Under the pieces are notes generated by a model. That model had not been told where the DNA came from. It searched no databases and saw only the letters and a list, made by a program, of their open reading frames with translations. This document shows, one piece after another, positions 34,016 through 42,700 of a stretch of 53,527 nucleotides of DNA; position 1 is the stretch's first letter, and each line of letters starts with the position of its first letter. The position numbers were made by a program, and so were the translations under genes. The stretch comes from DASPJQ01 sp035299065 (GTDB lineage: Bacteria; Bacteroidota; Bacteroidia; Flavobacteriales_D; UBA2798): assembly GCA_035299065.1 (NCBI GenBank), contig DATGXI010000081.1:1-53527 (forward strand), written 5' to 3'.

Positions 34016-35305
34016 TCAATTTGCTTTTTCCCCCGTTACAAAATACATTTTCATTTTGCCTTTATTTTTGGCTTCAATTTCGCCACGGTAGGTAAAATCA
34101 AATTCATGCTGCACCTGTTCGTAAACCGACTCGGAAACATTGATCACATCGGTTTCGCCTGACTGCTCCATGCGTGCTGCAATGTTTACCGTATCACCCC
34201 AAACATCGTATGCAAATTTGCGTGAGCCAACCACACCTGCTACCAAAGGCCCACTGTGCAAACCAATTCGCATACGCAGGAAAGGCTGTCCCAATTTTTT
34301 CTTTTTTTCGGCTTCAGCATTTACAAAATCCCTGAATTCAAACGCTGCACGAAGCATACTTGCCGCATGGTTGTGTTTACTTGTAGGTATGCCTGATACG
34401 CACATGTACGAATCGCCAATGGTTTTTATTTTTTCAATGTCGTGCTTTTTCACAATCTGGTCAAAGGCCCTGAAATAGTGGTCAACCAACGTTACCAGTT
34501 CCTCGGGCGAGTGGTTAGAGGCGTAACTGGTAAATCCTTTGAAATCGGTAAACATAACGGTGGTGTTCTCAAATCGGTTGGGTGTGGTTTTACCAAACTC
34601 TTTTAATTCGCCAGCAACTGACTCAGGCAAAATATTCAGCAGCAAATCATCTGATTTTTGTTTTTCAGTCACAATTTCCCTGTGCAATTGCTCCAGCAAA
34701 CGCAGGCTTTTTCGTTTAACTATGTAACCTCGTATGATGAATACTGCGGCAAGAATGGTCATAGCCAGTATAAGCAATAAAATATTCCACCGGTTTTGCG
34801 AAGCCTGCAACGCAATTTCATGTTTTTGGTTGGTGAGTTCAAGGTCTTTGTTAGCGAGTTGGGTTTTCAGGTGTTCGGTTGTGAGCGAATCCACTTCAGC
34901 TTCCTTTTGTTTTATGGCCGCATTTTTTTTGCTGATCTCCACATTGCTTTCTTCCACTTCATTTTTTAAACCCGTTACCGAATCGGCCAGCACTTTTGTT
35001 TTTTGGTTTGCGAGTTTTTTGTAGATGATGGAAAATTCTTTGTAATGGTTAAGTGCATCTTTATAATGCACCACGTTATCCTGAAGGGCAGCCAGCTCCA
35101 TGTGCGCATTCATTTGAACCTGCAGGTTTTTTTCAGCTTTGGCAGCCTCCAATGCATCTTCAAATTTTTTGGTGGCCTTGCGGTCTTTTCCTTCGGCCAA
35201 CAGGATTTTACCTTCATTGAAGAGTTGTTGGGCTGATTGGGAAAATACGTGCGTACCGGTACATACCAGCAGTGCGATAAAAAGACAAATGATTCGGGTT
35301 GACAT
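34016..35305 (-). CDS. TPR-coiled coil-class III adenylate cyclase
   Basis: The 429-aa protein has a signal sequence (IICLFIALLVCTGTHVFSQ), one or two TPR units (residues ~20-100), a coiled coil (~105-165), a membrane helix at about 172-192 (ILLLILAMTILAAVFIIRGY) and a class III cyclase domain at ~245-425. Catalytic marks: VMFTDFKGFT (metal Asp), EKIKTIGDSYM (adenine-selecting Lys and second metal Asp), RMRIGLHSGPLVAGVVG and FAYDVWGDTVNIAARME (adenine Asp, transition-state Asn and Arg). The Lys/Asp pair predicts cAMP synthesis, not cGMP. The periplasmic TPR region would act as sensor. It stands alone, 86 nt after the WG gene in gene order. Confidence 0.92.
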   Translation of the reverse strand: MSTRIICLFIALLVCTGTHVFSQSAQQLFNEGKILLAEGKDRKATKKFEDALEAAKAEKNLQVQMNAHMELAALQDNVVHYKDALNHYKEFSIIYKKLANQKTKVLADSVTGLKNEVEESNVEISKKNAAIKQKEAEVDSLTTEHLKTQLANKDLELTNQKHEIALQASQNRWNILLLILAMTILAAVFIIRGYIVKRKSLRLLEQLHREIVTEKQKSDDLLLNILPESVAGELKEFGKTTPNRFENTTVMFTDFKGFTSYASNHSPEELVTLVDHYFRAFDQIVKKHDIEKIKTIGDSYMCVSGIPTSKHNHAASMLRAAFEFRDFVNAEAEKKKKLGQPFLRMRIGLHSGPLVAGVVGSRKFAYDVWGDTVNIAARMEQSGETDVINVSESVYEQVQHEFDFTYRGEIEAKNKGKMKMYFVTGEKAN

Positions 35306-35427
35306 GCAATGAATATATTAAAATTCAAAGCCAAAAAATCAATTTGTTTTTTAGAATTTATACAGTCTAGTTATGAATGAATTACATTTTATTAAGCGCA
35401 AATAGTTGAATTAGCAAACCAGGTATG

Positions 35428-36249
35428 TTATTTTTGTTTGGGTTTACAAAGCCTGAAATTACCGGCAAGTTTAAATGAAAGCGTATTTACGTTTGCCACA
35501 TTGTACTCCACACCAACATTGAAATGACTTATTTGGATATTTGCCCCTGCCATAGCCTGTAATCCAAAAACACTTTCATTTTTAAGTTGCACTGCACTGG
35601 TTTTTTCATGCGCGCGCGCGTAATAACCTGAGCATCCTATGTAGGGAGAAACCGATAACCAGTTTTTGTAAAGCTTTAATTTTTTACCGGCCAGCACATC
35701 GGCCGAACAGGTAGTAAAATTAATGTCATCGGGACCATACAACCTGTTTACACCTATTCGTGATGATACATCTATTTTATGTGTTTGCGCATTCATAAAA
35801 TTATATTGCAGTTGGGCACCGGTAAAACCATAATTGGCTCCTGGTGCAAATGTCCAGTAAGCACCGGCATCCAGTTTATTGGTTAAACCCATGCGCATAG
35901 TTATACCAGGTATTGGCAAAACAGGCCCGCCAATAAGGTAATGTTCATCATGCGGGTGAACAAAGGTATTGTTCCATGCCCCTGCGGTTTCATCAATTTT
36001 TGTTTTCCATTGCAGCAGGCCAAACTCAAGTTTGCCGGCACCCAGGGGCGCGGCACTTGCCAGGGACCTGAAACAAATAACCATGGCTGCTTCTTTGGTA
36101 AACCGGTGCCATTCATCCTGGGTTAGCGATGGATCGATCTGAAACGAACAGTTTTCCCATTTCTCGCGTACATGGAGGTGAACATCCTGTGCCTGGGATT
36201 GTTTTAGTGCAAGGCTTAGTAAGCCAATTAAAATACCTTTCCTTTTCAT
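35428..36249 (-). CDS. Outer-membrane beta-barrel-like secreted protein
   Basis: From ATG 36249 the product is 273 aa with a signal peptide (MKRKGILIGLLSLALKQSQA). The first third holds WENCSFQIDPSLTQDEWHRF and a helix, and the rest is a series of amphipathic strands with aromatic ends: LDAGAYWTFAPGANYGFTGA, QLQYNFMNAQTHKIDVSSRI, KNWLSVSPYIGCSGYYARAH, FNVGVEYNVANVNTLSFKLA. It ends GNFRLCKPKQK, without the terminal Phe usual for Bam substrates. I read it as an 8-10-stranded outer-membrane barrel of unknown function. The longer frame to 36297 adds a non-native start. Confidence 0.6.
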   Translation of the reverse strand: MKRKGILIGLLSLALKQSQAQDVHLHVREKWENCSFQIDPSLTQDEWHRFTKEAAMVICFRSLASAAPLGAGKLEFGLLQWKTKIDETAGAWNNTFVHPHDEHYLIGGPVLPIPGITMRMGLTNKLDAGAYWTFAPGANYGFTGAQLQYNFMNAQTHKIDVSSRIGVNRLYGPDDINFTTCSADVLAGKKLKLYKNWLSVSPYIGCSGYYARAHEKTSAVQLKNESVFGLQAMAGANIQISHFNVGVEYNVANVNTLSFKLAGNFRLCKPKQK

Positions 36250-36398
36250 ACTACTGATGAGTTTGTAAATCCGTACCCATGACAAACGAGGATGCACTCA
36301 CCCCTACACAGGAATGAAAAAAATTTGCATTGGTTAACGGACGGAACCTTCCAAAAACAAACGTTGATTCAAAAATTAGTTTACTTTTGTGCCAACAT

Positions 36399-36510
<112 letters not shown>

Positions 36511-36765
36511 ATGATATACCATGTCTATATAATCTATTCGGCAAAGCTTGACAGGTACTATGTTGGCTATTCTGATGATCTGGAAGAAAGAATTGTACAA
36601 CACAATAACGGAATGTCAACTTATACTTCTAAAGCTGATGATTGGGTTTTAAAACACAAAGAACCTTACGACTCCAGGCTAATAGCCCACAGACGTGAAC
36701 TGGCAATTAAAAAAAAGAAAAGTCGGAAATACATTCAACAACTAATAGCCGGAGCTGGGGACTAG
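36511..36765 (+). CDS. GIY-YIG endonuclease-domain small protein
   Basis: The 84-aa protein is a bare GIY-YIG domain: VYIIYSAKLDRYYVGYSDDL holds the two core motifs (VYI and YVG), ERIVQHN follows with the conserved Arg, and HRRELAIKKKKSRKYIQQLI supplies the late Glu and basic helix. Members of this UvrC/YhbQ-like group cut or bind DNA; the small stand-alone forms of Bacteroidota have no settled role. The gene starts right after the tRNA-Ala terminator. Its last codons (AGAGD then TAG) are encoded by a decayed tRNA copy that continues downstream, so gene and tRNA fragment appear to form one duplicating unit. Confidence 0.9.
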   Translation: MIYHVYIIYSAKLDRYYVGYSDDLEERIVQHNNGMSTYTSKADDWVLKHKEPYDSRLIAHRRELAIKKKKSRKYIQQLIAGAGD

Positions 36766-36829
36766 TGCGCTTGTATGTCCCGATCCCAGATCTGGAAAGA
36801 GGTCATCGGTTCGACTCCGATAATCTCCA
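36753..36829 (+). pseudogene. Decayed tRNA-Ala copy
   Basis: The D-arm-like AGCTGGGGACTAGTGCGC (36753-36770) and TTGTATG match the intact tRNA loosely, the anticodon arm is scrambled, and from 36797 the 3' half is identical to the real tRNA (T arm and acceptor strand). No matching 5' acceptor strand is present, so it cannot fold as a tRNA. Confidence 0.85.
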
Positions 36830-36868
36830 CCCCTTAGAATCCCACTTTATTGGCGGGATTTTTAATTT
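36797..36868. repeat. tRNA 3'-half plus terminator, direct repeat copy 2
   Basis: Second copy of the 36440-36510 unit. Its terminator stem (36838-36845 with 36853-36860) has one mismatch caused by a G to A change. The two copies flank the GIY-YIG gene like target-site or attachment-site duplications. Confidence 0.95.
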
Positions 36869-36888
36869 TTGATACAAACGCTATAAAA

Positions 36889-36922
36889 CAAAAAAGGAGC
36901 AGTAAACACTGCCCCTTTTTTA
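36889..36922 (-). terminator. Terminator of the SWIB gene
   Basis: The inverted repeat AAAAAAGGAGCAGT / ACTGCCCCTTTTTT (one mismatch, 4-nt loop) is rich in T on both sides, so it can act in both directions. It lies 18 nt after the SWIB stop codon on the minus strand. Confidence 0.85.
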
Positions 36923-36939
36923 TTGGATACCCGTAAGGA

Positions 36940-37356
36940 TTACTTTACGTGCTTAGAAAGAACTTTTGCAAGTTCAAACATAGAGATCTGTGATTTACCA
37001 CCGAAAACAGCTTTAAGCTTGTCATCAGCGTTGATCATCCTACGGTTTTTCTTGTCTTGCAATCCGTGCTTCTTAATGTAGTTCCAGATTTGTTTTACAA
37101 CTTCTGTACGCGGAGCTGGTTTGTTACCGATTACTGCAGCAAGCGTAGCGCTTGGAGTAAGTGGCTTCATGAACGCAGCGTTAGGCTTACGAGCTGATTT
37201 TTTCTTAGCTGGTTTAGCAGCTTTTTTTGCAGGTTTCGCAGCTTTCTTAGCTGGTTTCTTTGCAGCAGCTTTCTTAGCTGGCTTCTTTGCGGCAGCTTTC
37301 TTAGCTGGCTTCTTTGCAGCTGGCTTTTTCTTAGCTGCTTTTTTTGCTTTTGCCAT
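36940..37356 (-). CDS. SWIB/MDM2-domain protein with histone H1-like tail
   Basis: From ATG 37356 the product is 138 aa. The N-terminal ~55 residues are Lys/Ala/Pro repeats (AKKPAKKAAAKKPAKKAA), as in bacterial histone H1/HC-like proteins, which bind DNA non-specifically. The C-terminal ~75 residues form a SWIB domain: FMKPLTPSATLAAVIGNKPA, PRTEVVKQIWNYIKKHGLQD, MINADDKLKAVFGGKSQISM, FELAKVLSKHV. SWIB domains in eukaryotes belong to chromatin remodelling complexes; bacterial copies occur in chlamydiae and Bacteroidota. A nucleoid-associated role is likely. The longer frame to 37530 includes an unlikely Arg-rich leader. Confidence 0.9.
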   Translation of the reverse strand: MAKAKKAAKKKPAAKKPAKKAAAKKPAKKAAAKKPAKKAAKPAKKAAKPAKKKSARKPNAAFMKPLTPSATLAAVIGNKPAPRTEVVKQIWNYIKKHGLQDKKNRRMINADDKLKAVFGGKSQISMFELAKVLSKHVK

Positions 37357-37470
37357 GTTGTTTATTGTTTTTGGTTGTGCTAAATATATACACGATTCCC
37401 TACGCAACGCATTTTCGCAAATTTTTTTGTTAACTGGTTTTTTGATGAATTGTTGAAATCGTAATTTTCT

Positions 37471-37546
37471 CCTCTGAGCGCCCTGTGAGCTCCCTAGGGA
37501 CTCCCCTCTGAGCCTCCTCTGAAGCCCCAATGAACCCCCTCTGAAA
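37471..37546. repeat. C-rich CCTCTGAGC degenerate tandem repeat
   Basis: Five imperfect units of 12-17 bases share CCTCTGAGC/CCTGTGAGC/CCTCTGAAGC. A CCCTAGGG palindrome (37493-37500) lies inside. The composition is sharply different from both flanks and the repeat ends about 10 nt before the next stop codon. Confidence 0.6.
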
Positions 37547-37555
37547 AATGCAGTT

Positions 37556-39067
37556 TTACAACGGAAACTCCTGTATTCCCAAGGCTTTTGCTATTTCTGC
37601 TGGTGTGTTCACAGGTGCTTTCTCCGTCACAAATTTGAGCTTTACCATTGCTCCTCCATTGGCTTTTATTTGGCGGTATTGGAGCTTCTTCATTGTCTCC
37701 GCATCGGCAATTGCCAGCTTGTTGCCGGGTAACACCACAAATAATTTCCCTTCCGAATCGGGTAATAATGTAATGTTGCCCCACTGTTCCCTTGGGTATT
37801 TTACCACCGTTCGGTACTGTTCACTTATATAATATATGTCTATATCATTGACAGCACTCACCTCCGCATCAAACTCCGGCTCCACTTTTACCTGTACATA
37901 ATCCTCTTCACGCTGCAGCTTATCTATATTATAGAAGCCAAAGCGATGTACCTCCAGCGCCTGGAACACATCGGCCAGTTTTTGCTTGCGCATCTCCTCG
38001 TCCACCGCCTTGCGCACTGCCAGGTTGTACTTGTTGCGCCAGTAAGAGGGGCTAAAGGCCAGCAATGATTTGATTGGGAAAAAAGGCTGTATAATGGCTT
38101 TGTAATTGACTTTGCCCTTGGGCACGGTTAATTCAAGGGTGTAGTTACCATCACCGTTGGGCTTTAAATCACACACGGCCTGCTGTACCCAGCTTGGCCA
38201 GGGCTCTTTGTTTATTTTCTTCCACAACAACAATGTTGCAAGGGTTTTGTTGCCCATGAACTCCACACTCTGGTAACAATATATATTGGTCCAGGTAACT
38301 CCGTATTCCTTTATCTTACCCTGCAGGGTTAAATCGGTACGTTTCTTTTTTATTTCCACTACCTTATCGTCAAGGTAAACATCCAATAAGGCCATGTAAT
38401 TAAAGGCAAAATACCCGTCAAGGGGCAACTGCAGCTCATTTACCTTTGACATGGCCCTGCGCATGATCTTTTTCTTTTCGGGATTGGTTTGGCCCTCCAG
38501 GTCCTTTAAGTATTCCCAGTCGCGCGCATTTGCCTCGTCAAGGTAAAAAGCATGGTACTGCTCACCCTGGTCAAACGAGGCCATGTTTACCTTAATGACT
38601 TTTCCCGAGTCCAGGTACACTGGTTTGCCCTCCTGCGAGGCACGAATCTCAAACATACCACCGCTGCGCATGCGCTTGAGCATACCGGCTGCATCATAAC
38701 TCAAGGTTGTACCACTTATAAGTATATCATTCAAGGTTTGCATTTCGCGGTACTTCACCACCACTTTGCCTGTAACCGGATTTCCTGCCGAGTCAACAAA
38801 TATTTTACCCGGTACCTCAACACGGGTGCCATAGGCATTGCCAGCCAAAAACGTGCGACCCGAATCAGCATCAACATTCACTTCCTGCCAGGCCAGCTCT
38901 ACGTTTGAAAAAGGAGGAATAACCAATGGCTTTATGGTTTCCACAACGGTTGTATCGCGTTTTTCCTTAACCGGTTTGGTTTCTTTTTGCTCACCGCAGG
39001 CCTGCAACAGTACCATGCCGGTGAAAAAAACCACGAAACGCCCGTATTTCTTCATGTGTGCACTCAT
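37556..39067 (-). CDS. Large hypothetical lipoprotein
   Basis: The ~500-aa protein has a lipoprotein signal (KYGRFVVFFTGMVLLQACGE, lipobox LLQAC), so it is anchored to a membrane facing the periplasm or surface. Features include IFVDSAGNPVTGKVVVKYRE, GTTLSYDAAGMLKRMRSGGM, FEIRASQEGKPVYLDSGKVI and a C-terminal region ending in PAEIAKALGIQEFPL. The N-terminal half looks like a beta-sandwich of the carboxypeptidase-regulatory type. I do not know a named family. Its ATG overlaps the stop codon of the upstream transglycosylase-like gene (TAATG), so the two are co-translated. A start four codons later (MKKYGRF) is equally likely. Confidence 0.6.
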   Translation of the reverse strand: MSAHMKKYGRFVVFFTGMVLLQACGEQKETKPVKEKRDTTVVETIKPLVIPPFSNVELAWQEVNVDADSGRTFLAGNAYGTRVEVPGKIFVDSAGNPVTGKVVVKYREMQTLNDILISGTTLSYDAAGMLKRMRSGGMFEIRASQEGKPVYLDSGKVIKVNMASFDQGEQYHAFYLDEANARDWEYLKDLEGQTNPEKKKIMRRAMSKVNELQLPLDGYFAFNYMALLDVYLDDKVVEIKKKRTDLTLQGKIKEYGVTWTNIYCYQSVEFMGNKTLATLLLWKKINKEPWPSWVQQAVCDLKPNGDGNYTLELTVPKGKVNYKAIIQPFFPIKSLLAFSPSYWRNKYNLAVRKAVDEEMRKQKLADVFQALEVHRFGFYNIDKLQREEDYVQVKVEPEFDAEVSAVNDIDIYYISEQYRTVVKYPREQWGNITLLPDSEGKLFVVLPGNKLAIADAETMKKLQYRQIKANGGAMVKLKFVTEKAPVNTPAEIAKALGIQEFPL

Positions 39068-39750
39068 TAAATCTCCTTGTGTTTTAAATAATAATCAACC
39101 GAAACGCCCCAGTAACTTACCTGTTCAACCTTGAATTTTGAGCCGTAAGGAAACACCCTTAACCCGTAATTCAACTCCACTTCTTGCTTTTTTTGCTTTA
39201 AGCCGGCATTGTATGCTGTTGCCAAAAAGCGTATTTTTTCATCGGCCGGCAGGCTGTCCAGTCCATAATACTGCTCACAATAATCAATGAACGCACATAC
39301 GTAACGGGTTTGCCATTCAGTACTTTTAAGGCGTGAAATGCGCAACGAACGCTGTTTTTTCTCGTCTGTTACGGTTACCAAAACAAGGTTTTTGTATTTT
39401 TTTGCCAGGTATTCATTGCCCTCAATTAAGTTTTCCATGTTGTGGGCAAATGAGGGTTTTACCTGGAATGTACCAATGGAAAAATCAACAGCATCGGCAC
39501 CCATATCCACATACACCAGGTCAAGTGCGGCCTCTTCCATCAAGGCACCAACAGCATTGTTACGAATGTATTCGGGAAAAACAATGCTTTTTACGGTTAG
39601 CGGGTCAATGCCATATTGTGTACTCACCTGCGCAATAAGGGTTGCATCTTTTTCAACCTGCACCAGGGCAAGTGCATAATCATCCCCAAAAAAAGCATCG
39701 TATTTAGGGGTGAAATAAAAATTGGCTATAAAAAGGACCAGTAATTTCAA
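39067..39750 (-). CDS. Lytic transglycosylase-like (lysozyme-fold) protein
   Basis: The 227-aa protein starts at TTG 39750; no ATG exists before an in-frame stop upstream. The first residues are hydrophobic (LKLLVLFIANFYF), possibly a signal. The core TQYGIDPLTVKSIVFPEYIR, YVDMGADAVDFSIGTFQVKP, SFAHNMENLIEG and IRFLATAYNAGL follows the order of SLT-type lysozyme-fold proteins: catalytic Glu in the VFPE motif, G-x-x-Q-(V/M)-K-P and a late AYNAG. Such enzymes cleave peptidoglycan. This divergent subgroup is frequent in Bacteroidota and its activity is not proven. It is co-translated with the lipoprotein gene at 37556. Confidence 0.65.
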   Translation of the reverse strand: MKLLVLFIANFYFTPKYDAFFGDDYALALVQVEKDATLIAQVSTQYGIDPLTVKSIVFPEYIRNNAVGALMEEAALDLVYVDMGADAVDFSIGTFQVKPSFAHNMENLIEGNEYLAKKYKNLVLVTVTDEKKQRSLRISRLKSTEWQTRYVCAFIDYCEQYYGLDSLPADEKIRFLATAYNAGLKQKKQEVELNYGLRVFPYGSKFKVEQVSYWGVSVDYYLKHKEI

Positions 39751-39798
39751 AAGAATCGTTTTTATTCAAAACGATATTACGACAAGATTGTTACGGTT

Positions 39799-42700
39799 TT
39801 ATTCCTCATCGTCATACTTTCCCAACAAGCGTTGTTTAATTTCCTCGATGTGCTTCTCCTTTTTTGCCTGGCGAAGCCTGATGGCGCTCTTGGTAAAATA
39901 CTTGTGCATGTTCAGGAATTTAACCTGCATTTCGTCCCACTGGCGTTTGCTTCCTACAATGCCGCGCTCACTCAATTCCATGCGCAGGGTATCGGCTATC
40001 TGGTGAAAATCATCACGCCCCAGGTAATCAAGATCCGCATCACAAATTATTTCCTGTAAATGTGTTTTAGGGTCATGTGGGATAATGGTTGCATAAATGA
40101 GTTTTTCTACATCATCAACCTGCTCAGGTGTATATCCGTACAATGGCAAAATTTCTTTGGCCATTTCAATGCCTATGGGTTCATTCTTGGCATATTGTTT
40201 CACAAAACCGGCATCGTGGTAGGTAGCAGCCGACTTTAACACGAACATTTCCTCACCGGTAATGCCTTCAAGTAGGGCAATACGCTCAATGGCTTCAACC
40301 ACATCATAGGTATGGTGAATACCGTGGTAATACAAATTATCGGGCAATTTATCTTTCAGCACTTTCATGATGTGACGCTCAGCTTTTTTGTAATTAATGC
40401 TGCTGAACAAATGCAGGTCAACGTATTTCTTGAATTTATCGTTCGGGTAAATTCCATCTTCGTCAATTGACAAACCCGCTTTTATGCGGTGTACATAGTA
40501 CATATCAATTTCACCCGTGTTTTTGGTGGCAATTTTGCCGCGATACGTACAATCAAAAAACGGCTCAATTTCAGCATAGGTTGATCCCGATACGTTCATC
40601 ATTCCCGGTTCGCATGCTGTTTCCAGACGGCTGGCAACATTTACAGTACTTCCCCAAATATCATAGGCAAAACGTTTGATACCAATTACACCTGCAATTA
40701 CCTCGCCTGTGTTGATACCCATGCGCAATTCCCACGGATCTTCACCACGAGCACTGAACTGCTCATTCATTTTACGCATGCAATCCTGTATTTCAAGGGC
40801 AGCAAGAACCGTGTCAATGGGATTACTCTTGTTGCGTATTGGTAAACCACCGGCACACATATACGCATCTCCAATAGTTTTTATTTTTTCAAGGCCAAAT
40901 TTTTGTATGCGTTCATCAAATTCAACAAAATAAGAGTCAAGGCGCTCAACCAGGTCTGACGGGCGCATTTTTTCGGCCTGCTTGGTAAATCCTTTAAAAT
41001 CGGTAAACATTACGGTAACCTGCCTGTAACTGCGTGCCGATGCTTTACCCCTTGTTTTTAATTCCTCAGCTGTGTCTTTTGGTAAAACATTCATCAAAAG
41101 ATTTTCAACCTTTTCTTTTTCCAGCTCCAGGGCTTTATTCTGGTCTTCGATCTTTTGGTTTTGCAACATGACCTCTTTGGTACGTTCACGCACCTCACGC
41201 GCCAGTTTTATACGCTGGGCTTTCATGTTGTAAATGCGCATTTGCCAAATACCGTATAACATGGCGCACAGTAAAATTATGGCAAGTGTCCTGAACCACC
41301 AGGTTGCCCAAAATGGGGGACTCACATGAATGTTGATCACAGCGGGCGAATTGCTCCACACCCCGTCACTGTTGGCTGCGTATACCTTGAATTTATAATC
41401 GCCATAACCCAATTTTGTGTAATGCGCGCTGCGTACGTTCCCCACAAAATTGTAATTCTCATCTGCACCATCCAGCATGTATTTGTACTGGTTGTTTTCA
41501 GGATTTGAGTAATGCAGTGCCGAATAATTAATGGATAAATTGTTTTGACGGTAATTCAGGTAAATATCGGTTTCATAAGGGGCCACTTTTTTCAGGGGCG
41601 AATCTTTACCATGTACCAATGGCTTATTGAACAGCGAAATATCGGTAATGGCTACAAGCGGTTTATTTTGGTTTATTTTAATATCAGCCGGGTTAAACAC
41701 ATTGTAACCGTTAATGCCACCAAACATCATTTCACCTTTTGAGTTTTTAAAATAGGCACCGGTATTAAATTCATTGCTTTGCGCACCATCCTTCTCCTCG
41801 TAATTCCTGAATGTTTTTTTAATGGGGTCATACATGCTCAGACCACGGTTGGTGCTCATCCATAAATTTCCCTGGTCATCGCCTAAAATTCCATACACTA
41901 CATTGTTTGATAAACCGTTTTCTTCCTTGTAAAAAAAGCTTTTTCCACTGGCAGGATTAAATTCAATAATGCCTGCGCCAAATGTACCCATCCACAAATG
42001 GCCTTTTTTGTCTTCCCACATCGAGGTGATCAGAATTTCATCATTTCCCTTAAGGGTTTTGAACAGGTTGTAGCGTGTGCAGGACTTAATGGTAAGTTTT
42101 TCCTTGACAACGGCCGATTCAATCCTGTAAAGAAACCCGTCATCGCTGGAGGCCCACTTTATGTTTTTGGAATCCATGAAAACGGTACGTATCAAACGCG
42201 AGGCCCCAATTTTTATTTTTGATTTCTCATTATTGCGTCCGTTATAAAACCAAAAATTTCCGGTTCGTTTATTGACAATACTTAATCCCTGTTTGGTTGC
42301 CAGCCACAGCAATCCGCTTTCGTCCTCAATGATCTTGTACACGCGGTTATCACCATAACGGTCAAAGTCGGTTTTAAACGGAACGGGCTCAAAATTTACA
42401 TTCTTATAACCTTCTCCAATTTTCAACTTGAAAAATCCATCAATGGCACCCACCCAAACGGTTCCATCCTTATCGGGGTACAATGAAAAGATACTGTTGT
42501 CGTTTGCTGCCGTTCGGTTTACACCGGTGTGCGGGAAATGATAGATGATTTCCATGTTGGGCATAACCAGGTTTAACCCGGCCCGTGTACCAACCCAATA
42601 ATTTCCATCGTGTGTTTCGGCTATGCTCCAAACAGCTTTATCATTCAATGAAAAAGGTTGACTCGACACCGAAGTAACATGTCCGAAAAATTGTTTAGCG

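Noticed and set aside
37121..37456. Plus-strand frame rich in Ala, Gly and Phe that looks like membrane helices
   Set aside because: It is the reverse reading of the Lys/Ala repeat tail of the SWIB protein.
39333..39679. Two overlapping plus-strand frames of 101 and 113 codons
   Set aside because: Antisense shadows of the transglycosylase-like gene, which has conserved VFPE and FQVKP motifs.
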